From assembly GCF_033807715.1 (NCBI RefSeq), contig NC_084587.1, positions 26,713,017 to 26,777,016 on the forward strand: DNA of 64,000 bases, in the 5' to 3' direction. Within the stretch, counting starts at the first letter, position 1. Every line of letters starts with the position of its first letter. Shown piece after piece: positions 48,864 through 60,362 of this stretch. The notes under the pieces were generated by a model that saw only the letters and a program-made list of their open reading frames with translations, searched no databases and was not told the DNA's origin. The translations under genes and the position numbers were made by a program. The DNA is from Cololabis saira (Eukaryota; Chordata; Actinopteri; Beloniformes; Belonidae).

Positions 48864-50209
48864 TTGTCTAACTTGATTTTGAGTTTCTGTACCATTTTCC
48901 TCAATCTAAATATCTCCTGATCGGTAAAACCATCCTCGCCATCCTTTTTCCTCATATGAGATCTGACAGAATTTAAAAACAATCTTTCATCCTCAAAATG
49001 ATCTCCAACTTTTACATTTTTCATGTTTTTGGTTGTTTGCAGGAATCTTTGAATTTGAACAATTTCATAATGTCTTTCCTGCTGTGACCCATCAGACTTT
49101 TGTGTGTCCATAAAAGGACCCACCGAAAGCTGGCTGGAAGAGCAAGAGAAAGACTGGCTGTCCTCATCACACTCATCCTCCCAATCTTCATCTCCTCCCT
49201 CCTCCTCCTCATCTGTGCCTACATTACTAACCACACACTCTGCCTGTTCATCCTGCTCTTTTCTCATGCCTTTCTTTGCCTGAGAGTCACTACTGCCTTT
49301 TCCCTTTCTTTTGAGATTACCTTTCTCCTCATCATTCTTCACTGTGTCTGTTTTTTTATCTGTTTCCATCTGATCTGCCTCTGCTGCCTCCTCACTGTTA
49401 TTCTCCACATCTTCCATCTGACTGACTTCTGCAGTAGGCCTTCTCTGTTCGTGTGCTTCAGCTTCACTGTCCTTCTGTTTCTCATGTTCCTCTCCAGTCT
49501 GCGCCTGTCTGGTCTTCCTCTGAGCAGGCACCGGGGCCGTCGGCGGGGCCGGGGGAGGCTGCTCTCGCCCCGCACCATCCTGACCCTGCTGTGTGTCTCC
49601 CCCCACCTCCTCCCCCTGTTCATTCTCGGCAGACGAACCTGCATCTCTCTCGGGACAGGCACGGGCTAAATGCCCCTCTACCCCGCATCTAAAGCACTTT
49701 AATGAACCAGAAGTTGCATAAGCAGTATAAGCAAAATCGTCGACTTTTATATTAAACACCAGGTTTAGTTCTTCATCCTTCCTATTGAGAATCATAAGCA
49801 CCTGCCGTCTGTGCGACACAACATGCTTCAAAAGCGGAGATTTGCACCCCGCCGGCATTTTTCTGAACGGGGAAATAATCTTTCCAAACCTGGACAATTC
49901 TCTGGCCAAATCATCATCATTAATGAACGGTGGGATGTTAGAAACAGTGACTCTCTTAGCGGGTGTAGAGAGAGGAGATACTGAAACAAATGATCCATTA
50001 ATCACAACACCTTTCTCAACCAAAACATTCGCTTTTTCAACCTCATCAACAAAAATCACAATCGCGCCGTTCATTCGAGCGGCGGATTTGATACTGTTGA
50101 AACCAATCACTTCTCCAACAGCTAAACCACATTGATCTACTGAACAGGGGGTAGTAGAGGCAATCTTAATGCCGTGCTTCCTTGTCAGCCCATTCATATT
50201 CACGTTCAT
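48860..50209 (-). CDS. Tx1-clade ORF1, zinc-knuckle RNA-binding protein
   Basis: The first true ATG in frame is at 50209 (MNVNMNGLTRKHGIKIA), giving 449 residues. Residues about 65-125 form an RRM-like fold region (KRVTVSNIPPFINDDDLARE). A CCHC knuckle follows, CFRCGVEGHLARACPE (C-x2-C-x4-H-x4-C), near residue 175. The C-terminal half is low-complexity and acidic or Lys/Glu-rich, ending in a basic helix (FRLRKMVQKLKIKLDK). ORF1 proteins of this kind bind the LINE RNA in the ribonucleoprotein. The stop codon overlaps the ORF2 start as ATGA. The frame is uninterrupted. Confidence 0.88.
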   Translation of the reverse strand: MNVNMNGLTRKHGIKIASTTPCSVDQCGLAVGEVIGFNSIKSAARMNGAIVIFVDEVEKANVLVEKGVVINGSFVSVSPLSTPAKRVTVSNIPPFINDDDLARELSRFGKIISPFRKMPAGCKSPLLKHVVSHRRQVLMILNRKDEELNLVFNIKVDDFAYTAYATSGSLKCFRCGVEGHLARACPERDAGSSAENEQGEEVGGDTQQGQDGAGREQPPPAPPTAPVPAQRKTRQAQTGEEHEKQKDSEAEAHEQRRPTAEVSQMEDVENNSEEAAEADQMETDKKTDTVKNDEEKGNLKRKGKGSSDSQAKKGMRKEQDEQAECVVSNVGTDEEEEGGDEDWEDECDEDSQSFSCSSSQLSVGPFMDTQKSDGSQQERHYEIVQIQRFLQTTKNMKNVKVGDHFEDERLFLNSVRSHMRKKDGEDGFTDQEIFRLRKMVQKLKIKLDK

Positions 50210-50400
50210 GGTCGTGCTTACCAAACAATGCGCCCAGCACAGCGGCTGGCCGCAAACGCACACCAAATTAAACTAAACCCACTAACCCACTTCTAAACCA
50301 ACAAATAAATATAGGAAAAATAAATAAAGAAAACACTCACTCCGTAAATAAATCTAACAAACACTTTCGCACGCTCCACACTCACATGCTCTCACCATCC

Positions 50401-50404
<4 letters not shown>

Positions 50405-50449
<45 letters not shown>
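50405..50449. repeat. (AG)n tract, right half of LINE target
   Basis: About 22 AG repeats directly next to the LINE 5' end (plus-strand CACCATCCACTC). It matches the GA tract at 44715-44796 on the other side. Confidence 0.97.
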
Positions 50450-50452
<3 letters not shown>

Positions 50453-51047
50453 GTGTGGATGGAGGTGGTGTGGTCTGTGACGTGGGGACTGAGTTGACTG
50501 TCTTGGTATTCCTGTGTAATTCCTGTGTATGAAAGAGTTCTTGGCAGGTCAGCAAAATTACTTACACTATGTGTAGTTGCCAGGTGTTATGTGTGTGCTT
50601 GTTTTAGATTGATGCTGATACTTATATCAGCATTTTTTTTCACAGAAGATGAAGTGGCAGCTAAAGAGATGCAGTGGTCTCCAAATAGAAGACTGTCTGT
50701 GTGTTGGTGTTCGTATGCAAAAAAAGACTCCTGTATATGCATCCATCCTAGAGATACACCAATTGCAATGTGCTTTTTTCTTTAAAGATTTGAACTGAAA
50801 AGTCTTTACCAATTCTGATTTTCTTTTTAAGAACAAATGGAAAAAATATTTTCCAGAAATAGTGTTAATATTTTTTTTCCAAAACTGCAGCGGATTACTA
50901 GGCCTTCTCTCTTTCTCACCACAAATCTAGTCCCTCATGTTTCTGCGTAGACATGGTTAAAAAAGAATAGGAATTATTAGTATTCCCTTTAGTTATAGTT
51001 CTTTCTTATAATGGCTCACTGTTTTTATTGTTGATATCAGTGAAAGA

Positions 51048-51395
51048 GCAGCACGGTGGGTTAGTGGTTAGCACTGTTGCCTCACAGCGAGAAGTTTCCC
51101 GGTTCGACTCTTTCTGTGTGGAGTTTGCATGTTCTCCCCGTGCTTGCGTGGGTTCCCTCTGGGTACTCCGGTTTCCTCCCACAGTCCAAAAACATGCATG
51201 CTAGGTAAATTGATGATTCTAAATTGAGTGTGAGTATGCATGGTTGTCTTTCTGTATATGTGGCCCTGCAATGGACTGGTGACCTGTCCAGGATGTACTG
51301 TACACCTGCCTCTCACCTGTAATGAGCTGGGATAGGCTCCAGCAGACCCCCGTGACCCTGCGAAGGATAATGTGGGTATAGAAAACGGATGGATG
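51048..51395 (+). mobile_element. tRNA-derived SINE with 15-bp duplication
   Basis: The tRNA-like head carries an A box (TGGGTTAGTGG) and B box (CGGTTCGACTC). The body includes GTGGAGTTTGCATGTTCTCC and TCCCACAGTCCAAAAACATG, and the tail is ACGGATGGATG. It is flanked by GATATCAGTGAAAGA at 51033-51047 and 51396-51410, a perfect 15-bp target duplication. It is the same family as the SINE at 31722-32074. Confidence 0.93.
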
Positions 51396-51410
51396 GATAT
51401 CAGTGAAAGA

Positions 51411-53204
51411 AAATACTCCTGGCTGTAGGATGTTCTATCTTGAAAGTGTTTTTTGTTAGTTTCCATGCTGATTATGCTGTTGGGTATGATCAGCAGAATA
51501 ATGACGGTCTTGGACTAAGGGACTTGGCCAGTCATTTTAGTTTTTCTTCCTCTACAACTTATTTTTTGCCTTGTTGTTCCTAAATTCGACAGCAGCTCAA
51601 GGAGCTCATAACATATAAAAGTGCCATGTAGCGTTGTAAATATCAAATTAACTTTAATACAACAAACAATCCTAAAACCAAGATGTTAAAGGAAAAACCA
51701 TATCCCGGTCAAATAAACTTAAGAGTGTAAAAGCCTCAAACCAGACATACAATGGGCTGTTGAATTCTGATTGCTCGCCTGAACACAATCCCATAAACTC
51801 TAAGAAACCACAACCAAAAACAGAACTGCTGATAATTCCCAATCCAACTAATAAAGACAAAACTGAAAATGTGGCACCGGAACAGTCTGGTGGCAAAGAC
51901 TGATTCCCACAAGATTTCCTCTTGTGGCTTTATAAAGTCCCTTATGAACTTGTTTGTCCAATCAACACAAGAGTGAGAAAAGAGGCCTGTTAATTAATCA
52001 CAGGAGATCATCATCATCAGTAGTATGACACAGAGGTGCCCGCATCAGAAGGATTACCATTTGCTTTCTTTGAGTATGTCTGTGTTTATGTGAGACAAAA
52101 TAAAACTCAGTGCTACAGTATGTGCGTAACGACGATGATGATGATGATGATGATGATTAATTAAACTGGATATTGGCTGATACACGTATGTACAAAAATA
52201 AAAGCACAGTATCTTAGGTGAGTGAGTGAGGTGATGAATGCTTCATTTGAGTCATATTTCCTACTTTAATACTCTATTTTTTGGTAATTTCAAGGGACAA
52301 ACCTTGAACATAAGGCAGGGCCATATTTATCAAAAGCCTATTTTGAATGATGTGTCTCCCCAGTATGTGCAGTATGTACCTCAGCTCAGTCAAAAGGATT
52401 TTTTTTTTTTACACGTTTTCAGTTTTCACAAAAAGAAAAATAACTCATATTTTTGAAATAGGAACAAAGCAGGATACAAGGTGTTCTTTCATAGCCTCCC
52501 TATCAGTCTCCCATATTTTTGCTCTTTTTTGCGTTTTTTGTTCTTTTGTGATGTGATTTTTTTTTTCTTTTTTCTTTCTACTTTGTGTGTCCCTATAAGG
52601 AACAAAATATATTATTACTGCAGACCACACAGGTTTGATGTGGAGTCTGTTATTGATCCACTGTGTATGTGGGTGAAAAGTTTGAGAGAGTGGGGTAGTA
52701 TCATAATAAACTCTTATCTCATAGTTTTAAAAATGTTTCATAAACACAACAACCAAATGAAAGAAAGAAAATGAACAATGGTAGCTGCAAGACAATATTG
52801 AAATCCGCCTGACACAGTGGGTGGTAGACGACCAGAAACACAAGAGGATGAACATGCACGAGACGCACGCGGCATGTTGCCTTTTTAATTTATATCGGTA
52901 TTTTTTTCAACATGAGACAGAAAATAAGACACCACTGCTGATACACATATAATGATGCTATCTGTTTCTCCTGCATATCACTTGCATGTGATTTAGTAAA
53001 CAGACCGGATTTATTTTGCCCTCTTAATGTGGCTTTATTGCAGAATGCAAGGGTACAGTATCAATACATGTAATCATGCAAATCCTAATATTTTGCTGTG
53101 TAATTTCCTTATGTGCTTGAAAAGGATAAAAAAGAATAGAAATCTGAACGATTTTGTCTGTTTACCGTAGGTGGAAGACAGGAGAAAGCATGAAATCAAA
53201 TGTA
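51411..53204. other. Intronic DNA, no exon seen
   Basis: AT-rich sequence with a short (GAT)n repeat at 52133-52156. I recognise no gene or transposon. Confidence 0.5.
52133..52156. repeat. (GAT)n trinucleotide repeat
   Basis: About eight GAT repeats. Confidence 0.9.
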
Positions 53205-53904
53205 CAGTGGGGCAAAAAAAGTATTTAGTCAGCCACCAATTGTGCAAGTTCTCCCACTTAAAAAGATGGGAGAGGCCTGTAATTTTCATCATCGGTACAC
53301 TTCAACTATGAGAGACAGAATGGCGGGAAAGAATCCTAAATCACATAGTAGGATTTTTACTGAATGAATTGGTAAATTCCTCGGTAAAATAAGTATTTGG
53401 TCACCCAAAACCAAGCAAGATTTCTGGCTTTCACAGACCTGTAACTTCTTCTTTACGAGGTTCCTCCGTCCTCCACTCGTTACCTGTATTAATGGCACCT
53501 GTTTTAACCTGTTATCAGTATAAAAGACACCTGTCCACAACCTCAAACAGTCACACTCCAAACTCCACTATGGCCAAGACCAAAGAGCTGTCAAGGGACG
53601 TGAGAAACTAAATTGTAGACCTGCACCAGGCTGGGAAGACTGAATCTGCAATAGGTCAGCAGCTTGGTGTGAAGAAATCAACAGAAAATGGAAGACATAC
53701 ACGACCACTGATAATCTCCCTCGATCTGGGGCTCCACGCAAGATCTCACCCCGTGGAGTAAAAATGATCACAAGAACGTTTTTTTTTTTCATTTTGTCTC
53801 ATAGTTGAGATATACCTGTGATGAAAATTACAGGCCTCTCTCATCTTTTGGAGTGGGAGAACTTGCACAACTGGTGTCTGATTAAATACTTTTTTGCCCC
53901 ACTG
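53205..53904 (+). mobile_element. Internally deleted Tc1-like element, 700 bp
   Basis: It is bounded by TA (53203-53204, 53905-53906), with ends CAGTGGGGCAAAAAAAGTAT and the inverted complement (TACTTTTTTGCCCCACTG). The first part of a plus-strand transposase is present from ATG 53571 (MAKTKELSRDVRN, then a stop, [20 protein letters not shown]). It then loses everything from the helix-turn-helix end to the C-terminus, running directly into the right inverted repeat. It is non-autonomous and a different Tc1 subfamily from the 10.1-kb copy. Confidence 0.9.
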
Positions 53905-53906
53905 TA

Positions 53907-55935
53907 TGTTATAAATATTCAGAACGTGAGGTAGTAATGGTCAACAAGCCATTGGATTCAGGTGAAAGAAGTAAATATAGGGCATAGGAGCGGCAGTAAT
54001 AATCAGAGGGAGGGCTTGCAAGTAGGACTATGAAAAACATTCCCACATTGGTGCCTTGTCTGTATTGTAAAAATCACTATTTAAGGGGCATAGATGTAGA
54101 TTGCCTAAGAGATGGTTTGTCTCCAAAAAAAAAAAAAAAAAGGGACACTCCAGTTAACACGTCAGACCATGAAACACAAGGATATGCTAAGTGTGGGATT
54201 AAAGAGAGGAATCAATGTTTGGTTCTAAATGCGTGTGCATGCATCTGTTGAATATGTTGGATGAAAGAACTTGAAACACTCCAACTAAACAAAATATTTA
54301 AAAGGAATACTGCTCTGAAAATTACAAAAAATGTCATTATCAGTTCATCCACACTGCAAATATACACATAAATTGATAAAATATAAAATACAAAATAACT
54401 AGTAAATGTAAATAACTAGTTGACAGCATTTTTTCCCTCATTTTCTGCACTTTATCTAATAAACTAATCGAGGGAATCAATGGGAAGTGCCCATGCTTTG
54501 AAAAGTGAGAGAACTAGAATCTCAAACTACAGTCCTCATTTTCCGAATTGGTTATTTTTGTATTTCTGTGAAATATAAATCCGCCCAACTGTTACTGCTT
54601 TAGACTTGGGTATTTTCTTCCCTCTGCATCTGTTTGAAAAAAGTTCAAGTTGACATTGACTATGTTCATTTATTTGTTTGTTTTTTGTTGGAGGGGGAAG
54701 GGGTGGTGTTGGTGATGGTTGGGGATCAGGGGGTAATCCATGTGAAAAAAGTGGACATGTCCTTTTCCCGTTTTCTGTACTCTTCAAATAAGCCAAAGCT
54801 CAAGGACAGTGAGACATAAACGAATAAATCAAGCTGACGACTACTGCGACAGTTTCATCATTTCAAATACATTTTATGGGTTTTAACGGTTAAGCACTTT
54901 GAACCCTGTGATAGTAATAATCAGTCAAAGTTATGTACAGATAAAAAAGACCACAGACAGCTGCATGAGGATTAATCTGAAATCAAAGCAATTCTAATTA
55001 CACAAGCTCCACATGGAATAGATGCTTTTGAATCCAGCTTTGTGGATAAATGGTGCAGGTTGTTTGGTGTGTAGTCCAGAGTTGTATTAAATCTGGCCCT
55101 AAGGCATCTTTAACACTATATTTCAGGACAGTCCATCATTCGCTATACAGTAAATGTATTTCTTTTCCTCTTCTCACTCTTTCTCAGTGAATAGGAAAAC
55201 TTCCCACTTATAAGTGAAATAGATGTAATTTGGTTTATATGTCTGTGTTTGACATACACTGCTTGCTTATAACCTGTTATTATCTGTGAAACCAGAAAAC
55301 AATAAGAGCAACCAACCAAACGACGGTCATGATTATGGTGCTATTTTGTTTTCTCTCAGCTGCTGCAGTGGTGGAGTGTCGTCATGTTGTGAGCCACATA
55401 TTAAAAAAAGTACCTAATCATAGAATATTGGACAGGCTAAATCAGTTAAAGTTTACGTAAATGTTCTCATGTTTCCCTTAAATTATGAACATTGATTTGC
55501 CTTTAAATTTGAAAGTTGGTTGACTATAGTTTTGCTACAGCTTCTACGTGATTCCGCAGAGAATTTCTGCTTCATCAGAATAAAACATAAAAGTGTGTCA
55601 GCGCCATTGCCACACCGACATATGCTGGCAGAGCATGGAGTGAGCAGAATCTACACCCCACTTAAACAGCGTGAATGCCAGCCCACCTGCTGGAGGCACA
55701 GCTCAGAGCAGGATCTTAGCCCACAGCCCAACATATAAAAACTAACAAAACAAAACAAAAATCTTACAACCAGTGCTAATGATTTAATAATGTAACCTAA
55801 AAAAAAACAACAACAACAACTACATTTTACTTGGAACGTAAATTGAATCAAAGTATAGGGGTGATATTACAGATTTGAACACTTGGTGAAACATGATAGT
55901 GAAGCCACAAAAAAAAACAAAAAAAACAAAACCAC
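53907..55935. other. Intronic DNA, no exon seen
   Basis: AT-rich sequence with A-rich runs (54126-54142, 55800-55822, 55908-55931). Nothing is supported as a gene. Confidence 0.5.
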
Positions 55936-56483
55936 ATTAAAGCTGCAAGCAGCGATGAACGGGCCCTCGCACTCACGTCCACCGCCCCCCATAAGCATAT
56001 CAGAAATGACACCACCCACGACTCTCTATGTCAAACCATTCAAAAGTTATAGCAGAAAAAAGGAACAACCAATCAGAAGAAGGGGCGGGGCTAATTCAGG
56101 CCAATGAAGGTCAAGGACTCCATACAGAGTCTGATGACACCACCCACGACTCTCCACCCACGACTCTTTATGTCAAACCATTCAAAAGTTATGGCAGAGA
56201 AAAGTATTCTAGGGGGCGCTGTTGAGCCGTTAGGCCACGCCCATTAATGCAAACCATGAAATATCAAATTTATCACCAGGCCTGGCTTGCATGCAAAATT
56301 TGGTGACTTTTGGAGAACTATCAAATATGGACCAATCAGATGAAGGGGACGCGCGCTTTTTCGCGTCTAGCGTCGCCACGGTAACACTTTTGAAAGAGAA
56401 AAGTAATGTGCGTCGTCGCAGGACAGAGACGCACATTTTGATGTAAAAAAAACACAAAAATTGCTGACAAAAAATTTCATCAT

Positions 56484-56556
56484 AGGTACAGCCAGGCTCG
56501 AACTCTCGACTTCTGGCACCAAAGACCGCAATGCTGTGGCTGAGCTATGTCTCAGC
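56484..56556 (-). repeat. tRNA-like Pol III promoter remnant 1
   Basis: Minus strand: an A-box-like TAGCTCAGCCACAGC with D-arm-type pairing GCTC/(C)AGC, then GCGGTCTTTGGTGCC, then a B-box-like GAGTTCGAGCC. The spacing fits a tRNA gene, but acceptor and T stems do not pair well, so this is a relic or SINE head. A homologous copy lies at 59812-59886. Confidence 0.5.
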
Positions 56557-56689
56557 CATCACTTTCACTTCGACTTACTGGCTTAAGAGAGACCAACATA
56601 GCGATAAAATGTCTGGAACTTTTTTTTCCTAAATTTTTAAATATTTGTAAGGTATAAATATTAGTAAAACACTACTATTTTTATTACTT

Positions 56690-56938
56690 TTTCTGTAACC
56701 ATTCTACCGAGGTTCTAACCGGGCTGAGCACGGGTCTATTTCTGATGTCACCATATTACAGGGAGCTGATTGGTCGGGGAGCGGGGCCGTCATCACCCTA
56801 CTCGCCACTGATTGGTCGGGGAGCGGGGCCGTCATCACCCTACTCGCCACTGATTGGTCGGGGGGCGGGGCCGTCATCACCCTACTCGCCACTGATTGGT
56901 CGGGGGGCGGGGCCAGCAGACGTTTGAATCAGGAAGAG
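56690..56938 (+). repeat. Harbinger fragment with 42-bp minisatellite (4x)
   Basis: The internal sequence matches the MITE at 3972-4841 (TTTTTCTGTAACC, ATTCTACCGAGGTTCTAA, GCAGACGTTTGAATCAGGAA). Within it the block starting GATTGGTCGGGGAGCGGGGC repeats at exact 42-bp steps (56768, 56810, 56852, 56894). Each unit has a reverse CCAAT box (ATTGG) and a GC box (GGGGCGGGGCC or variant). Confidence 0.88.
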
Positions 56939-57531
56939 GGACTCTCTATGTCAAACCATTCCAAAGTTATAGCAGAAAATGGGACAACCAATCAGAAGAA
57001 GGGGCGGGGCTAATTAAGGCCAACGAAGCTTAAGGACTCATTACAGAGTCCCATGACACCACCCACGACTTCCTATGTCAAACCATTAAAAAGTTATAAC
57101 AGAATAAAGGGACAACCAATCAGAAGAAGGGGCGGGGCTAATTCAGGCCAATGAAGGTCAAGGAGTCCATAAATAATCTGATGACACCACCCACGACTCT
57201 CTATGTCAAACCATTCCAAAGTTATAGCAGAAAATCGGGACAACCAATCAGAAGAAGGGGCGGGGCTAATTAAGGCCAACGAAGCTTAAGGACTCATTAC
57301 AGAGTCCCATGACACCACCCACGACTTCCTATGTCAAACCATTCAAAAGTTATGGCAGAGAAAAGTATTCTAGGGGGCGCTGTTGAGCCGTTAGGCCACG
57401 CCCATTAATGCAAACCATGAAATATCAAATGTATCGCCAAGTCTGTCTTGCATGCAAAATTTGGTGACTTTTGGGGAACTATCAAATATGGACCAATCAG
57501 ATGAAGGGGGGTGCGCTTGTTGGCGTCTAGC

Positions 57532-57545
57532 GTCGCCACGGTAAC
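57532..57545 (+). promoter_or_regulatory. RFX X-box-like site in subrepeat B
   Basis: GTCGCCACGGTAAC fits GTNRCC-NN-RGYAAC, the RFX-factor X-box. A CCAAT box lies about 40 bp upstream. The same 14-mer or a consensus-compatible variant recurs at 56372, 57992, 59710, 60796, 61256, 62265, 62725, 63082 and 63962. One-mismatch versions are at 58348 and 59362. Binding is not shown. Confidence 0.5.
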
Positions 57546-59811
57546 ACTTTCGAAAGAGAAAAGTAATGCGTGTAGTTGCAGGATGGAGACACATATTTTG
57601 ATGTATAACACATCTGTGTTCACGTTACGGTTCGGGCTGAATTAATTCTCGAAGGAATGGCATAAATTTCGCCAAAATGACACAATTTATTCAAAATGGC
57701 CGACATCCTGTTCGGTTTCGGCCATGGCTCCAAGAGACTTTTCTTTAAGTTGTGCCATGATACAGGTGTGTACCGATTTTCGTGCATGTACGTCAAACCG
57801 TATTGTGGGGCTTGAGGCACAAAATTTTCCGGGGGGCGCTGTTGAGCCATTTTGCCACGCCCATTAATGCAAACCATGAAATATCAAATTTATCGCCAGG
57901 CATGGCTTGCATGCCAAATTTGGTGCCTTTTGGGGAACTATCAAATATGGACCAATCAGATGAAGGGGGGGTGCGCTTGTTGGCGTCTAGCGTCGCCACG
58001 GTAACACTTTCGAAAGAGAAAAGTAATGCGTGTAGTCGCAGGATGGAGACGCACATTTTGATGTATAACACATCTGGGTTCACGATACGGTTCGGGCTGA
58101 ATTAACTCTCGAAGGAATGGCATATATTGCTCCAAAATTACGCAATTAATTCAGAATGTTCAAAATGGCCGACTTCCTGTTCGGTTTCGGCCATGGCGCC
58201 AAGAGACTTTTCTTTTAGTTGCGACATGATACAGGTGTGTACCGATTTTCGTTCATGTACGTCAAACCGTATTATGGGGCTTGAGGCACAAAGTTTTTTC
58301 TGTCGAACCAATCAGATGAAGGGTGGGCGCGCTTTTTGGCGTCTAGCGCCGCCACGGTAACGCTTTTGAAAGAGAAAAGTAATGCGTGTTGTCGCAGGAT
58401 GGAGACGCACATTTTGATGTATAACACACTTGGGGGCACGTTACGGTTCGGGCTGAATTAACTTTCGAAGGAATGGCATAAATTTCGCCAAAATGACACG
58501 ACTAATTCAAAATGGCCGACATCCTGTTCGGTTTCGGGCATGACCCCAAGAGACTTTTGTTTAAGTTGTCCCATGATACAGGTGTGTACCGATTTTCGTG
58601 CATGTACGTCAAACCGTATCGTGGGGCTTGAGGCACAAAGTTTTCAAGGGGGCGCTGTTGAGCCATTTTGCCACGCCCATTAATGTAAACCATTAAATAT
58701 CAAATTTTTCGCCAGGCCTGACTAGGGTGCAAAATTTGGTGACTTTTTGGGCATGTTAAGGGGGGCAAAAAGGCCTTCACTTTGTCAGGAAAATAATAAT
58801 AATAATAATAATAATTAAAGCTGCAAGCAGCGATGAACGGGCCCTCGCACTCACGGCCGCCGCCCCCCATAAGAATATCAGAAATGACACCACCCACGAC
58901 TTCCTATGTCAAACCATTCAAAAGTTATAGCAGAAAAAAGGGACAACCAATCACAAGAAGGGGCGGGGCTAATTCAGGCCAATGAAGGTCAAGGACTCCA
59001 TACAGAGTCTGATGACACCACCCACGACTCTCCATGTCAAACCATTCAAAAGTTATAGCAGGAAATAGGGACAACCAATCAAAAGAAGGGGCGGGGCTAA
59101 TTTTCACCAATTATGGTCAAGGACTCAATACCGAGTCCCATAACACCACCCATGACTCTTTATGTCAAACCATTCAAAAGTTATGGCAGAGAAAAGTTTT
59201 CCGGGGGGTGCTGTTGAGCCATTTTGCCACGCCCATTAATGCAAACCATGAAATATCAAATTTATCACCAGGCCTGGCTTGCATGCAAAATTTGGTGACT
59301 TTTGGAGAACTATCAAATATGGACCAATCAGATTAAGGGGGCACGCTTTTTGGCGTCTAGCATCGCCACGGTAACACTTTTGAAAGAGAAAAGTAATGCG
59401 CGTAGTCGCAAGATGGAGACGCACATTTTGAGGTATAAGTCACCTGGATGCACGTTACGGTTCGGGCCGTATTAATTGCCGAAGGAATGGCATTAATTGC
59501 GCCAAAATTACACAATTAATTCAAAATGGCCGACTTCCTGTTCAATTTCGGCCATGGCGCCAAGAGACTTTTCTTTAAGTTGCGACATGATACAGGTGTG
59601 TACCGATTTTCGTTCATGTACGTCAAACCGTATTATGGGGCTTGAGGCTCAAAGTTTTTTCCCTCTGAACCAATCAGATGAAGGGTGGGCGCACTTTTTG
59701 GTGTCTAGCGTTGCCGCGGTAACGCTTTTAAATGAGAAAAGTAATGTGCGTCGTTGCAGGACAGGGACGCACATATTGATGTAGAAAAAAAAAAAATTGC
59801 TGACAAAAAAG

Positions 59812-59886
59812 TCTGGTACTGCGGAAATCGAACTCTGATCTCTGACTCTAAAGACGGGAACGCTCTGGCTGAGCTAAGACTCAGCT
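59812..59886 (-). repeat. tRNA-like Pol III promoter remnant 2
   Basis: Minus strand: TTAGCTCAGCCAGAGCG, a good A box with a GCTC/GAGC D-stem, then CCCGTCTTTAGAGTC, then a B-box-like CAGAGTTCGATTTCC. It is better preserved than the copy at 56484-56556 and lies in the same local context (downstream of GATGTA-A-rich-ATTGCTGACAAAAAA on the plus strand). Confidence 0.55.
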
Positions 59887-60039
59887 TGTCATTTCTAATT
59901 GACCTACTGACTTAGGAGAGACCAACATATCGATATTTAGTAATGTAAGTCTGGAGCAGTTTTTTCTAATTTTTTTAAATATTTGTAAGTTATAAATATT
60001 AGTAAAACCCTACTATTTTAATTATTACTTTTTCTGTAA

Positions 60040-60362
60040 CCATTCTGCCAAGGTTGTAACCGGGCTGAGCTGGGAATATTTCTGACGTCACCACATTACA
60101 GGGAGCTGATTGGTCGGGGGGCGGGGCCGTCATCACCCTACTCGCCACTGATTGGTCGGGGGGCGGGGCCGTCATCACCCTACTCGCCACCGATTGCTCG
60201 GGGGGCGGGGCCGTCATCACCCTCCGCGCCACTGATTGGTCGGGAGGCGGGGCCGTCATCACCCTACTCGCCACCGATTGGTCGGGGGGCGGGGCCGGCA
60301 GACGTTTGAATCAGGAAGCGGGAGTCAGCGCGAGAGCGACTGGCGGCTCGTGGCGATTTTAT
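60040..60362 (+). repeat. Harbinger fragment with 42-bp minisatellite (5x)
   Basis: As at 56690, but with five 42-bp units starting at 60108, 60150, 60192, 60234 and 60276, and a longer right part (GGGAGTCAGCGCGAGAGCGA) matching the MITE at about 4200-4230. Confidence 0.88.

Larger units (their letters stand above)
55936..58813 (+). repeat. Array unit 1 (2878 bp)
   Basis: It starts ATTAAAGCTGCAAGCAGCGA. In order it contains: 128-bp subrepeats A (ATGACACC at 56006, 56134); a truncated 460-bp subrepeat B (56210-56447); a tRNA-like segment; a Harbinger-derived minisatellite; more A subrepeats (57053, 57181, 57309); B copies from 57372 and 57831; a partial B; and a terminal B variant (58648 on) ending GGGGGGCAAAAAGGCC plus (AAT)n. 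The apparent minus-strand ORFs across B copies are repeat artefacts. Confidence 0.88.

Noticed and set aside
49100..49669. A 189-residue hydrophobic plus-strand ORF
   Set aside because: It is the antisense shadow of the low-complexity region of LINE ORF1.
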